Counted from the stretch's first letter, positions 30,764-39,540 are shown. The stretch: 64,000 nucleotides of DNA from Nitrosospira sp. 56-18 (GCA_001899235.1 MKVR01000017.1:17876-81875); one strand, 5' to 3'. Numbers and translations: made by a program. Notes: generated by a model from the letters alone, not told the origin.

Positions 30764-32869
30764 AACGTCACGATCAAGGTCGAGCTTGCGGGGGACAAGC
30801 TGCGCTACTTCAATGGCTATGTCACGCGTTTTGCCCAGGTGGGAATGCGTGGCCGCTACCATGCCTACCAGGCGACTGTCAGGCCCTGGCTGTGGTTTCT
30901 CACCCGCCGGGCAAACTGCCGCATCTTCCAGCAGATGACCGTGCCGGACATCCTGAAGAAGGTATTCAACGACCATCCGGGCCTGGCCGACACCAAGTTC
31001 CAGCTTACGGCCAGCTATCGCACCTGGGACTACTGCGTGCAATACCGTGAAACGGACTTCAATTTCGTCAGCCGGTTGATGGAGCAGGAAGGCATCTATT
31101 ATTTCTTCACCTACCAGTCCGGGCGCAATACCCTTGTCATGGCGGATTCCTACAGCGCGCATTCCGCGCTGCCGGGGTGCGAACAGCTTCCCTACATCCC
31201 GCAGGAGCGCATGACCCGCCCCGAGCAGGAACGCATCAGCGCATGGAGCTTCGGGCGGGAGATCCAGCCGGGACGGTATGTGATCGATGACTACGATCCG
31301 ACCAAGCCCAGCGTGGAATTGCAATCCAAGACGAGCTTCGAGCGGCAGCACGCGCTGGCGAACTACGAGTTCTACGATTATCCCGGCGAGTACATGGAAA
31401 AAAAGGATGGCGATCAGGTCGTCCGCACCCGCATCGAGGAACTACAGGCACAGTTCGAACTGGCGCAGGGGCAGACCAACGCCCGGGGGCTCAGCACCGG
31501 CTATCTGGTCAAGCTGACGGGCCAGCCGCGCGCCGACCAGAATCGCGAATATCTCGTGGTCTCGGCGCAGCACCAGTTGACCTACAGCGAATACGAATCG
31601 ATGGAGGAATCGGGGACTTCGTACGATTGCGGCTTCGCCATGCTCAACAGCCGCCAGCCCTACCGTCCGCAACGCCTCACCCCCAAGCCCTTCGTGCAGG
31701 GGCCGCAAACCGCCGTGGTGGTGGGTCCATCCGGCGACGAGATCTATACGGACCAGTACGGCAGGGTGAAAGTCCAGTTCCACTGGGATAGGGAAGGGGA
31801 GAAGAACGAAAACAGCTCCTGCTGGATACGGGTCTCGCATCCGTGGGCCGGAAAGAACTGGGGCATGATCGCCATTCCGCGCATCGGACAGGAAGTCATC
31901 GTCGATTTTCTCGAAGGCGATCCGGACCAGCCCATCATCACCGGGCGGGTGTATAACGCCGAGCAGATGCCGCCCTACGCCCTCCCTGCGAACATGACGC
32001 AGACCGGCATCCTCACCCGGTCCAGCAAGGGCGGCAGCGGAGCCAATGCCAACGAGCTGCGGTTCGAGGACAAGAAAGGCTCTGAGCAGGTTTACCTGCA
32101 CGCCGAGAAGAACCAGGACATCAGCGTCGAGAATGATGAAACCCACTCCGTCGGTCATGATCGCGCCAAGACCATCGACAATGACGAAACCAGCCTCATC
32201 AAGCACGATCGCACCGAGACCGTCGGCAACAACGAAACCATTACCATCGGCGTCAACAGGACGGAGAATGTCGGCGCGAACGAAACCATCGCCATAGGCG
32301 CGAACCGCACCATATCGGTCGGCGCCAGCGAAACCGCATCGGTTGCGCTGCAGCGCACGCACCTGGTGGGCGTGAATGAGACCATCGGCGTGGGGGGCGC
32401 GCAGGAAGTGGGCATCGGCGGTTTCCAGGCCATCGTCGTGGGCGCCTACCAGACCACCAATGTCGGCGGCTACCAGAGCAACAACATCGGGGCCAACCAG
32501 AGCACCAACGTCGGAGCGAATCAGTCGACAAGCGTTGGCGCGAATCGGTCGGTATCTGTCGGAGCAAACCAGAGTACGTCTGTAGACGGAAATGCCTCCA
32601 AGGGTGTGAAAGGCAATGATTCGCTGGGCGTCGATGGCAACCGCAGCGCGGACGTCAAAGGCGATGACAGCGCAAAAGTCGGGAAGAACCTCGTGATCGA
32701 CGCCGGCGATTCCGTAGTCATCAAGACAGGGGATGCCAGTATCAGCATGAAGAAGGATGGCACGATAGTCATCAAGGGCAAGGACATTACCATCCAGGGG
32801 TCGGGCAAGATCAATGCCAAGGCCGATGGCGACATCGTGATGAAGGGCTCGAAGATTCTTCAGAATTAG
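30608..32869 (+). CDS. vgrG: T6SS spike protein VgrG (TssI)
   Basis: A 753-residue VgrG. The gp27/phage_GPD-like part (~1-370) includes 'CVQYRETDFNFVSRLMEQEG' and 'IYYFFTYQSGRNTLVMADSY'. The gp5 OB-fold (~375-480) includes 'TDQYGRVKVQFHWDREGEKN', 'WIRVSHPWAGKNWGMIAIPR' and 'GQEVIVDFLEGDPDQPIITG'. Residues ~500-690 are a repeat of about six to eight residues with 'E-T-I-x-I-G-x-N' and 'N-Q-S-T-S-V-G-A' units that would form the triangular beta-helix needle. The end 'KDITIQGSGKINAKADGDIV' is DUF2345-like. No extra toxin domain is seen, so effectors are likely carried by the downstream PAAR-like protein. Confidence 0.97.
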   Translation: MARTFELTTPLGADVLLFHSLSAREELSRLSDFQLDALSPRGDINVDDILGKNVTIKVELAGDKLRYFNGYVTRFAQVGMRGRYHAYQATVRPWLWFLTRRANCRIFQQMTVPDILKKVFNDHPGLADTKFQLTASYRTWDYCVQYRETDFNFVSRLMEQEGIYYFFTYQSGRNTLVMADSYSAHSALPGCEQLPYIPQERMTRPEQERISAWSFGREIQPGRYVIDDYDPTKPSVELQSKTSFERQHALANYEFYDYPGEYMEKKDGDQVVRTRIEELQAQFELAQGQTNARGLSTGYLVKLTGQPRADQNREYLVVSAQHQLTYSEYESMEESGTSYDCGFAMLNSRQPYRPQRLTPKPFVQGPQTAVVVGPSGDEIYTDQYGRVKVQFHWDREGEKNENSSCWIRVSHPWAGKNWGMIAIPRIGQEVIVDFLEGDPDQPIITGRVYNAEQMPPYALPANMTQTGILTRSSKGGSGANANELRFEDKKGSEQVYLHAEKNQDISVENDETHSVGHDRAKTIDNDETSLIKHDRTETVGNNETITIGVNRTENVGANETIAIGANRTISVGASETASVALQRTHLVGVNETIGVGGAQEVGIGGFQAIVVGAYQTTNVGGYQSNNIGANQSTNVGANQSTSVGANRSVSVGANQSTSVDGNASKGVKGNDSLGVDGNRSADVKGDDSAKVGKNLVIDAGDSVVIKTGDASISMKKDGTIVIKGKDITIQGSGKINAKADGDIVMKGSKILQN

Positions 32870-32893
32870 GAATTATCTGATACAGGAGGGGAA

Positions 32894-33451
32894 ATGAGCG
32901 GAAGGGATGCCATCGAAGCGGAGACAGCGCTAGGGCTGGAGGAAGAGTCCGGCACCGATCTCCTACGGCCATTGATCGAAGCGGCTTCCCTCAAAGCTCA
33001 ATCCCCGGAGCCCGGGCAGGATGCTCAAGCGGGCGTCGTAGTCGGCGAGCTGATCGGCATCGCGGACGAAGGTCTTGTTCCTCTCGTGCTCTACCCGGGC
33101 CAGCCCGGCACGGCCGCGCTTCGGGCGCGCACTGTTGTCGATGTGCGTGGCCCTCATGTCGGCCGATCCGTCGTTCTCATGTTCGAGCGCGGCGATCGGT
33201 CACATCCTATTATCATGGGGGTGCTGCAGGAAGGGGAAGGCTGGCCCCTGGAGAATCAGCCGGGCCAGGTCGAAGTCGATGCGGATGGCAAACGCATGAT
33301 CGTGAGCGCAAAGGAAGAGCTTGTGCTGCGCTGCGGCAAGGCCAGCATCACGCTGACCAAAGCCGGTAAGGTAATGATCAAGGGAAGCTACCTGCTGAGC
33401 CGCTCAAGCGGGGTCAATCGTATCAAGGGCGGTTCAGTCCAATTGAACTGA
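32894..33451 (+). CDS. DUF6484-type VgrG-associated protein
   Basis: A 185-residue protein 24 bp after vgrG. It contains 'VVVGELIGIADEGLVPLVLY', 'GRSVVLMFERGDRSHPIIMG' and the repeat-like C-terminus 'ITLTKAGKVMIKGSYLLSRS', as in the DUF6484 family. These proteins are encoded beside VgrG and T6SS effector genes and have a small OB-like/beta-helical look. It may act as an adaptor between VgrG and the cargo; no experimental role is known to me. Ribosome-binding site: 'aggaggggaa'. Confidence 0.75.
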   Translation: MSGRDAIEAETALGLEEESGTDLLRPLIEAASLKAQSPEPGQDAQAGVVVGELIGIADEGLVPLVLYPGQPGTAALRARTVVDVRGPHVGRSVVLMFERGDRSHPIIMGVLQEGEGWPLENQPGQVEVDADGKRMIVSAKEELVLRCGKASITLTKAGKVMIKGSYLLSRSSGVNRIKGGSVQLN

Positions 33452-33466
33452 GTAGGTAAGTCTTCT

Positions 33467-34582
33467 ATGGAACTCATCAACGCGACGCGCATGATTGCAG
33501 GCTATACGATGGGCATGGAGCCGTCGGGGCGCGAGCTGCTGGTGGTCGTCGTGAAGGGCACGTTTCGTCTCCCTAAAAATGGGGACGAAGTGCGGCTGCA
33601 CGAGGAGCAGTTGCCGCTGGTCATGGCGGATACCTTTACTGGCGAGCCCGGTTTTTCCGCACCGATGTACGAAGTGGATTTCGCTCCGCGCAAGCTTCGG
33701 TGCGACATCCTGCTTCTCGGCAGCGCTTATGCTCCCGGAAGCCGTCCGGCACAAAGAGTGCCCGTCGGCTTGCGGATTGGCAACTGGAAAAAAACCTTCA
33801 TGGTGGTTGGCAAGCGGCATTGGGAAACCGGCCTTGCCGGAGTTCATGCCACAGCTCCCGAATCTTTTACCGTTCAGCCCTTTTCATATGATGTGGCGTT
33901 TGGCGGCGTCGATAACCATCATGAGGACGCGTCCAAGCATGCCGCCTTCATGCGCAATCCCATTGGCAGAGGTTTTCACAAGCATCTCAGGAGCGAATGG
34001 GTGGAGGGAACGCCTCTCCCGAATACCGAAGAGATCAGTCATCCGGTAGACAAGCCGGACGGTGAGTATGAACCCATGGCGTTCGGACCTGTTGGTCGGG
34101 GGTGGGAGCAACGAATCAAGTATGGGGGTACTTACGATCAGGACTGGATAGACAATACCTTTCCCTTTTTACCCACTGACTTTAAAGATGCCTATTATCA
34201 GGCTGCTCCTCTGGACCAGCAAATAGCTTTTCCTCAAGGGGGGGAAGAAGTGGTGCTGGTGAATCTGACATCAGTCGGGCGACTATCCTTTAAATTACCC
34301 CAGATCGAGGTTCCAGTGGTGTTTTTCCGCAAAAAAAGCGGACGTCATTCAACCCGTGCGGTATTGGATACCGTTGTCATTCAACCCGATAAAGATATTT
34401 TTAGCCTGACGTGGCGCGCTAGTTTGCCTTTAAAGCGGAATATGTTTGAAATCCCCCAAGTGCTTGCCGGGAAAATGTCTCGCGCCTGGTGGCGCGCGCG
34501 GGAGCTAGGCAAGACCTATTATCCTTCCCTGGCGCATTTGCGGAAAGCAAATAAGTCTGAGGTGGAAGAGGAAGCGTCATGA
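33467..34582 (+). CDS. DUF2169-family T6SS effector adaptor
   Basis: A 371-residue DUF2169 protein ('GRELLVVVVKGTFRLPKNGD', 'KTFMVVGKRHWE', 'PFSYDVAFGGVDNHHED', 'NPIGRGFHKH'). DUF2169 proteins act as adaptors/chaperones that load PAAR- or DUF4150-type effectors onto VgrG. It starts 15 bp after the DUF6484 gene and overlaps the next gene by 4 bp (ATGA), so the operon is tightly coupled. The adaptor role is inferred from the family. Confidence 0.85.
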   Translation: MELINATRMIAGYTMGMEPSGRELLVVVVKGTFRLPKNGDEVRLHEEQLPLVMADTFTGEPGFSAPMYEVDFAPRKLRCDILLLGSAYAPGSRPAQRVPVGLRIGNWKKTFMVVGKRHWETGLAGVHATAPESFTVQPFSYDVAFGGVDNHHEDASKHAAFMRNPIGRGFHKHLRSEWVEGTPLPNTEEISHPVDKPDGEYEPMAFGPVGRGWEQRIKYGGTYDQDWIDNTFPFLPTDFKDAYYQAAPLDQQIAFPQGGEEVVLVNLTSVGRLSFKLPQIEVPVVFFRKKSGRHSTRAVLDTVVIQPDKDIFSLTWRASLPLKRNMFEIPQVLAGKMSRAWWRARELGKTYYPSLAHLRKANKSEVEEEAS

Positions 34583-35619
34583 GTGGTTTCCCTTTAGCCA
34601 TTACCGGAACAGGCATGGTGACGGGTGTAGGCCTTGATGCGCCATCTTCCTGTGCGGCCATCCGTTGTGCTATCGACAATTTTCAGGAAACCCGCTTTAT
34701 GGACAGTGGCGGGGAGTGGATTATGGGTTCCGAGGTTTCGCTGGAACAGCCTTGGCGCGGCAAAACCAAGTTGATAAAAATGGCTGCCACCGCTATCAAC
34801 GAATGCCTTGCCAATAATAAACAAATCGTTCCCGAATCGACTCCCTTGTTGCTTTGCCTCTCGGAGCATGAACGAAAAGGCCGTGTCATCGACGACGACA
34901 ACCGGTTTTTTCATGATTTGCAGGATGAATTGAAACTTGTGTTTCATGGGAAATCCCGTGTCATTGCTCAAGGCCATGTGTCTATTGCCGTCGCACTCAA
35001 ACACGCGAGACTGCTGATTCAGGAGTTAAAAATCAAACATGTCCTTATTGCCGCAACCGATAGTTTGCTGGTTGCACCTACCTTAAGTCATTATGAAGAA
35101 AATGAACGCTTGCTGACCAGTCAAAATTCCAATGGTTTTATTCCTGGTGAGGCCGCCGCCGCTCTGGTAGTCGAGCCTTCTTATTCCATACAGGAAAATC
35201 TGCTTGTTTGCCACGGCTTGGGATTTGGTGTTGAACAAGCGCATGTTGATTCAGAGGAACCGTTAAGGGCAGATGGGTTGACGGCTGCCATCAAGGAATC
35301 ACTTGTTGATGCAGGCTGCGGTGAAGGCATTCTTGATTTTAAAATCACGGATACTTCAGGAGAACAGTATTATTTCAAGGAGACAAGTCTGGCTTTTAGC
35401 CGCATAGACCGGACGAAGAGAAAGGAGTTTGATTTCTGGCATCCGGCAGACTGCATCGGGGAAATAGGCGCTGTAATCGGATTGGTCATTGTTGCCGTCC
35501 TGAAGTCAGCGTGTGAAAAAGCCTACATCAAAGGCAACCACATACTGACGCATCTCGGTAACGATGGTGGCAAGCGTTCTTCCATGATCTTTTCCTGGCA
35601 AACGTTAGAAACACAATAA
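34579..35619 (+). CDS. beta-ketoacyl synthase-like protein, probable non-catalytic
   Basis: A 346-residue thiolase-fold protein resembling 3-oxoacyl-ACP synthases: 'LAITGTGMVTGVGLDAPSS', 'SRVIAQGHVSIAVALKHARL', 'VLIAATDSLLVAPTL', 'GFIPGEAAAALVVEP'. At the position where ketosynthases have the nucleophile Cys in a 'CA-G-H' motif the sequence reads 'VIAQGHVS' with no Cys, so condensation activity is unlikely. Its place between a DUF2169 adaptor and a DUF4150 effector, overlapping both, suggests a recruited structural or chaperone role. Similar proteins are encoded in other T6SS effector loci. Confidence 0.8.
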   Translation: MSGFPLAITGTGMVTGVGLDAPSSCAAIRCAIDNFQETRFMDSGGEWIMGSEVSLEQPWRGKTKLIKMAATAINECLANNKQIVPESTPLLLCLSEHERKGRVIDDDNRFFHDLQDELKLVFHGKSRVIAQGHVSIAVALKHARLLIQELKIKHVLIAATDSLLVAPTLSHYEENERLLTSQNSNGFIPGEAAAALVVEPSYSIQENLLVCHGLGFGVEQAHVDSEEPLRADGLTAAIKESLVDAGCGEGILDFKITDTSGEQYYFKETSLAFSRIDRTKRKEFDFWHPADCIGEIGAVIGLVIVAVLKSACEKAYIKGNHILTHLGNDGGKRSSMIFSWQTLETQ

Positions 35620-36779
35620 TGGCAAATGAAATCTACGCTAATGGCATGGAGCTTGCCTGCAAAGCCGGGGCCGGCAAGACGATCTGCGCAATGCCGGATG
35701 TTTGCTTTACTCCGCCTGAAAATCCTGCAACCCCTCCTGGCGTGCCCGTTCCTTATCCAAACACAGGCTTTGCGTCGGATACCACGGAAGGAAGCAAGAC
35801 TGTGAAGATCTCAGGCGAAGAGATCATGCTGAAGAACAAGTCTTACTTCAAGAAATCGACCGGGGATGAGGCAGGGTGTGCGGCAAAAAAAGGAGTGCTT
35901 TCAAGTACGAATACGGGAAAAGTTTATTTCATCAAATGGTCGATGGATGTCAAATTTGAGGGAGAGAATGTCGACCGGCACTTGGATATGACCACGGATA
36001 ATCATAATAGTCCAAATGCTAATGAGGCTGTTCCTTGGCCGTACGTGGATACGCAAACCATCTCACCAGAGCATCCGTGCTACGACTCAGTTCGAAATGA
36101 GCAGCGGGCGTGTAATCCGCCGCAAGGGCAGACTCCCACGCCTCACATGAACTCAAATGGGGAGCAAGATGGAGTCGACTGTAATCCCGCATGTGCGGAA
36201 GCTAGGGCTTGTGCATTACCAATGAAGAAATATGACAAAAACGTGTGCTGTCATCCCAATACAACCGGCGATCACTTAATTGAAGTGAACTGCTTTACGC
36301 AATCGGGATTGCGGCAAGGGTACAAGGAGTTCACATTGGAGCAACTTGAAGCAATTGGAGTAACCTTTAACGATGGTGCACGAACAAAATCTAGGATCAG
36401 ACCCCTTGCGGGGTTTGATGATTATGACGACAAAAAAGCGCCAACTGCATGTGTTGGATTGCCTATAAGAGGTACTAATCACTATGAAATGCAAAAATTT
36501 CGCGACTCGGTGAAACGCCAAATTTTGGAGGATTACCGTGGCGAGGTGTTATGGGAGTGGTTCCATGGGGAAAAATCCTATTGGACTTATGATGAGGCTG
36601 CGAGCGCTGGCGTGGCGTCTCACCAGAGTGAGTTCAAAGATTGTGATCCTCTTTGTACCCGTGCCCAGCTTGACGCGTATCACCATACAATATTACCCGG
36701 GAAGACGCCGAAAGAGAAAAATGCGGCCCCCGTCCGAACTGATCTGCCTGAAATTGAAGTTCCCTCGAAATGGAGTTAG
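35619..36779 (+). CDS. PAAR-like DUF4150 effector with C-terminal toxin-like domain
   Basis: Residues ~1-130 are a DUF4150 PAAR-like tip domain ('IYANGMELACKAGAGKTICA', 'MPDVCFTPPENPATPPGVPV', 'FKKSTGDEAGCAAKKGVLSS'). The C-terminal ~250 residues are Cys/His-rich with 'CCHPNTTGDHLIEVNCFTQS', 'TACVGLPIRGTNHYEMQKFR' and 'LCTRAQLDAYHHTILPG', a layout compatible with an HNH/treble-clef-type nuclease toxin; the assignment is tentative. It starts on the stop codon of the ketosynthase-like gene (TAATG). DUF4150 domains sharpen the VgrG spike and carry toxins. The following gene is the candidate immunity. Confidence 0.8.
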   Translation: MANEIYANGMELACKAGAGKTICAMPDVCFTPPENPATPPGVPVPYPNTGFASDTTEGSKTVKISGEEIMLKNKSYFKKSTGDEAGCAAKKGVLSSTNTGKVYFIKWSMDVKFEGENVDRHLDMTTDNHNSPNANEAVPWPYVDTQTISPEHPCYDSVRNEQRACNPPQGQTPTPHMNSNGEQDGVDCNPACAEARACALPMKKYDKNVCCHPNTTGDHLIEVNCFTQSGLRQGYKEFTLEQLEAIGVTFNDGARTKSRIRPLAGFDDYDDKKAPTACVGLPIRGTNHYEMQKFRDSVKRQILEDYRGEVLWEWFHGEKSYWTYDEAASAGVASHQSEFKDCDPLCTRAQLDAYHHTILPGKTPKEKNAAPVRTDLPEIEVPSKWS

Positions 36780-36803
36780 TTGAGACTTACCTATGGAATT
36801 TAT

Positions 36804-37712
36804 ATGCTACCAATCATTTTTACTGACGGTGTTTCGCTTGGTCCGGATCGTTGCGCAGTAATTGCTGAACTTGCTAAAGATGAGTTGGATGAAAAGACGC
36901 AAGATTTTGCTGCAAATAGCGTGGTGCTATATATATTCCAGTCCAAAGTAAAGAGGGTAGTCAATCTGGACTGTACGGCTACTCGGATTACAGTCTCAAA
37001 TGGATCAGAAGAGGAGGTGTTTGTAAGTTCTTTCGGTTTTATTGAAAAGATTACCAGTGAGGGCTATGTTCATGAATTAATAGAAGGTCCAAATAGGTAC
37101 GGGTATCTTTGCGGTCTTCGGGCAATTGGTTCGAGTATTTACGTAGCAGGCATGCGAAGGCAAGTGTACCGCCGCATAAATTCTGGAAAGTGGGTCTCTA
37201 TCCATGAAATGGTTATTAGCAAACCCGAAAATTATCTTGACGTAAGGGGTTTCGAAGCCATTGATGGGATATCTGAAGATGAAATATATGCTGTTGGGTA
37301 TAAAGGAGAAATTTGGCGGTACCACAAAGAGGAATGGCAAAAGATTGACAGTCCAACAAACCTTAGGATTGAATGTATCCGTGTTACTTCATCTGGAATC
37401 GTATATGCCTGTGGGCAGAAGGGGATGCTGTTGCGGGGTCACGACGACACTTGGGTCGTTATCCGGCAAGAAGAAACGGAGGATGATTTTTGGGGTCTTG
37501 AATGGTTTCGTAATCGGCTCTATGTTGCCACAAATAAAGAGCTATTTATTTTAAATAATCATGATGAGCTAACGCCCATTAATTCCAAGCTGCCAGGCCG
37601 CCGGACATACTCTCAGCTTCATGCCGGTCAAGGTGTTCTCTGGTCTATTGGTGCGAAACACCTTGCTTGGACAGAGGATGGTGAAATTTGGCATGATGTG
37701 GTTTTAGGATGA
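36804..37712 (+). CDS. putative immunity protein, beta-propeller-like
   Basis: A 302-residue protein if the ATG at 36,804 is used; a TTG directly after the effector stop (36,780) gives 310. It has regularly spaced strand motifs such as 'LCGLRAIGSSIYVAGMRRQV', 'VRGFEAIDGISEDEIYAVGY', 'IECIRVTSSGIVYACGQKG', 'LEWFRNRLYVATNKELFI', suggesting a beta-propeller. Base composition is AT-richer than the T6SS core, as is common for exchangeable effector-immunity pairs. Cognate immunity to the DUF4150 protein is inferred from position. Cytoplasmic, no signal peptide. Confidence 0.6.
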   Translation: MLPIIFTDGVSLGPDRCAVIAELAKDELDEKTQDFAANSVVLYIFQSKVKRVVNLDCTATRITVSNGSEEEVFVSSFGFIEKITSEGYVHELIEGPNRYGYLCGLRAIGSSIYVAGMRRQVYRRINSGKWVSIHEMVISKPENYLDVRGFEAIDGISEDEIYAVGYKGEIWRYHKEEWQKIDSPTNLRIECIRVTSSGIVYACGQKGMLLRGHDDTWVVIRQEETEDDFWGLEWFRNRLYVATNKELFILNNHDELTPINSKLPGRRTYSQLHAGQGVLWSIGAKHLAWTEDGEIWHDVVLG

Positions 37713-37734
37713 AGCGTCCTGAATGAAAACGAAC

Positions 37735-37790
37735 AATAGGGTCAAATGAAAACGAACAATAGCAAAATAATAGGGTCAGGTCTTGTTATT
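37735..37790 (+). repeat. left flank repeats of the Y1 transposase element
   Basis: Two copies of 'gaaaacgaacaatag' and two of 'aatagggtca' lie upstream of the transposase. The inner one ('agggtcaggtctt') is inverted with respect to 'aagacttgacccc' at the other side (38,611-38,653), marking a likely element of about 0.9 kb. Confidence 0.55.
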
Positions 37791-37824
37791 TGCTACGCGC
37801 TACGCGCTCTGATAGCCTTTCAAC

Positions 37825-38619
37825 ATGTCAAGACCGTTAAGAATCGAGTTTGCCGGTGCGCTGTACCATGTGACTTCTCGTGGAGATGGGCGGGAGGTTA
37901 TTTTTCTAGATGATGAGGATAGGCATCTGTTTCTGGACATACTGTTAGGGGTCATTCAAGACCTCAACTGGGCGATTCATGCTTATTGTTTGATGGACAA
38001 TCACTATCATCTGCTGATCGAAACGCCGGAAGGTAATCTCTCCAAGGGTATGCGGCAATTGAACGGAGTCTACACCCAGCGTTTCAATCGCCGGCATGGA
38101 CGGGTGGGGCATGTATTCCAGGGACGTTTCAAGGCGATCATCGTGCAGAAGGAATCCTACCTCCTGGAACTGGCGCCATGGAGTAGTTATCGGGCCACGG
38201 CAGGGCTGGATCCGGCACCGTCCTGGCTGACGATCGACTGGCTTCTGGCTGCCTTTTCTGAACAGCGGAGCGAGGCCACACGGCGTTATGTAGATTTCGT
38301 AGCCGATGGAAAAAATCAACCGGGGCCTTGGGAGAAATTGAAGAACCAGATTTTTCTGGGTTCCGATGAATTTGTGGCGAGCCTGCAACGCACTCTCGGT
38401 GCAAATGCTTCCCATCAGGAAATTCCTGCCGCCCAGCGGCGGCCATCACCGAAGCCGTTAGCCCAGATCGCCGGGGAACATGGACGAGACGAGGCGATCC
38501 TCGCTGCATACTCTGGCGGAGGTTACAGCTTGAAGGAGATCGGGGACCATTTTGGATTGCATTACTCCCGGGTGAGCCGCATCGTGAAACAGCAACGATT
38601 GGCAAAGAATAAGACTTGA
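37825..38619 (+). pseudogene. Y1_Tnp/IS200-type transposase lacking the catalytic tyrosine segment
   Basis: A 264-residue single-strand transposase of the REP-type group. It keeps 'RIEFAGALYHVTSRGDGREV', the HUH motif in 'AYCLMDNHYHLLIETPEG' and 'GHVFQGRFKAIIVQKESYLL', plus a C-terminal HTH ('YSLKEIGDHFGLHYSRVSRI'). After 'YLLELA' the reading jumps directly to 'PWSSYRATAG'. In this family about 20 residues with the catalytic 'YVVLNPVRA' segment come between. The deletion is in frame, so the frame is open but the nucleophilic Tyr is missing. Confidence 0.8.
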
Positions 38620-38653
38620 CCCCACTATCCCTGAGACTTGACCCCACTATCCT
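38611..38653 (+). repeat. right flank repeat of the Y1 transposase element
   Basis: Two direct copies of 'gacttgaccccactatcc', 24 bp apart, overlapping the end of the transposase frame. They are inverted relative to the 'agggtcaggtctt' motif on the left side. Confidence 0.6.
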
Positions 38654-38946
38654 TGCGTGCGTATCGCCAAGGCATGATCGCGATCACGCGCTGTATGTAA
38701 AATCGCGATGATTTGTACCTGATCCTGCAAAACCTGATAGCTCAAGACATAGGGGAAATTGTGGAAGCCAAGTTCCAGAAGACCCGAAAAACCGGGGTGT
38801 CCGACCTGCGGAAACTCTCTCAGCATTTCCAGTCTATGTTGAAGCTCGTTTTCAAAGTGATCCGCGATAGCCGAGTTATGGCTGTCGTAGTAATCGATAA
38901 TATCAATCAGGTCCAGTTTTGCAGTATCAGTAAGAAAAACTTTCAT
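38647..38946 (-). CDS. parE: ParE/RelE-type toxin
   Basis: A 99-residue toxin: 'VFLTDTAKLDLIDIIDYYDS', 'LEMLREFPQVGHPGFSGLLE', 'FPYVLSYQVLQDQVQIIAIL', 'HTARDRDHA'. This is the ParE fold with a terminal 'H-x-x-R' region. ParE toxins inhibit gyrase; RelE-like members cleave mRNA. It overlaps the antitoxin gene by 4 bp (ATGA on the minus strand). Its 3' end touches the Y1 element repeat, but the frame appears complete. Confidence 0.9.
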   Translation of the reverse strand: MKVFLTDTAKLDLIDIIDYYDSHNSAIADHFENELQHRLEMLREFPQVGHPGFSGLLELGFHNFPYVLSYQVLQDQVQIIAILHTARDRDHALAIRTQG

Positions 38947-39194
38947 TTGCGCTGGCGGGAGCGACGGGAGCGGATTTCCCTAATAACATCATCAGCCGCT
39001 GTCAGCCTCCCATCTTTGGCGTCATTCAGCCCTTGCTCTATTTTCTGGTGCAGGACGTGATGATAGGCAAGGTATTGCTGTATGGCCTGATTAACCACGT
39101 AGTTGCGGGAGCGATCCATGCCAGCAGCAAGCGTGTCGATCTGACTGACAATATCTTTACTGGTCCGGATGGTAATCGGTTCTGTGGTTTCCAT
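38943..39194 (-). CDS. parD: ParD-like ribbon-helix-helix antitoxin
   Basis: An 83-residue antitoxin. The N-terminal RHH ('PITIRTSKDIVSQIDTLAAG', 'MDRSRNYVVNQAIQQYLAYH') binds operator DNA, and the C-terminal tail ('DDVIREIRSRRSRQRK') would bind ParE. It lies first in the operon as usual for ParDE and overlaps the toxin gene by 4 bp. The complex would autoregulate. Confidence 0.9.
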   Translation of the reverse strand: METTEPITIRTSKDIVSQIDTLAAGMDRSRNYVVNQAIQQYLAYHHVLHQKIEQGLNDAKDGRLTAADDVIREIRSRRSRQRK

Positions 39195-39333
39195 AACTCC
39201 TCCATGATAAAGGTTTTGTAATCTTTAGTAATCATATGTAATCGTAGCATGAACCTATGCTCTCCTGAAGAGGAATTTATTTTCCATTCGAAGGTTTAAA
39301 ATTACCGGCTTTAGCCGATCAGCTTTATCCTGG
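39195..39333. promoter_or_regulatory. upstream region of parDE
   Basis: AT-rich segment with 'gtaatctttagtaatcatatgtaatc', three spaced 'gtaatc' units just before parD, which may serve as operator repeats for the RHH antitoxin. Also contains 'accggctttagccgat', a short hairpin. Confidence 0.4.
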
Positions 39334-39423
39334 GTAGGATGGGTGGAGCAAAGCGTAACCCATCATTTCCTGGTGCTGGGTAGATGTTTTTTGATGGGTT
39401 GCGTTTCACTCCACCCATCCTAC
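39334..39423 (+). repeat. 90-bp REP pair (BIME-like)
   Basis: Near-identical to 20,024-20,114, with the same outer inverted ends and inner spacer 'tggtgctgggtagatg'. Confidence 0.92.
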
Positions 39424-39470
39424 CGCTGCTGCCATTGCTAATGATGATTTCAGAATGAAGCCCGATTGGG

Positions 39471-39540
39471 ACGCGTCGTCTAACCGACGCGTATCCGGAC
39501 TTTCAGTCCGTAACACTAACCCACCAGCTTTAGCTGGCGG
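39471..39540 (+). repeat. three consecutive hairpins
   Basis: Three stem-loops follow each other: 'acgcgtcg'/'cgacgcgt' (39,471-39,492), 'cggact'/'agtccg' (39,496-39,510) and 'ccagc'/'gctgg' (39,524-39,537). Such an array resembles the structured ends of IS200/IS605-like elements. No transposase frame is linked to it here. Confidence 0.55.
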
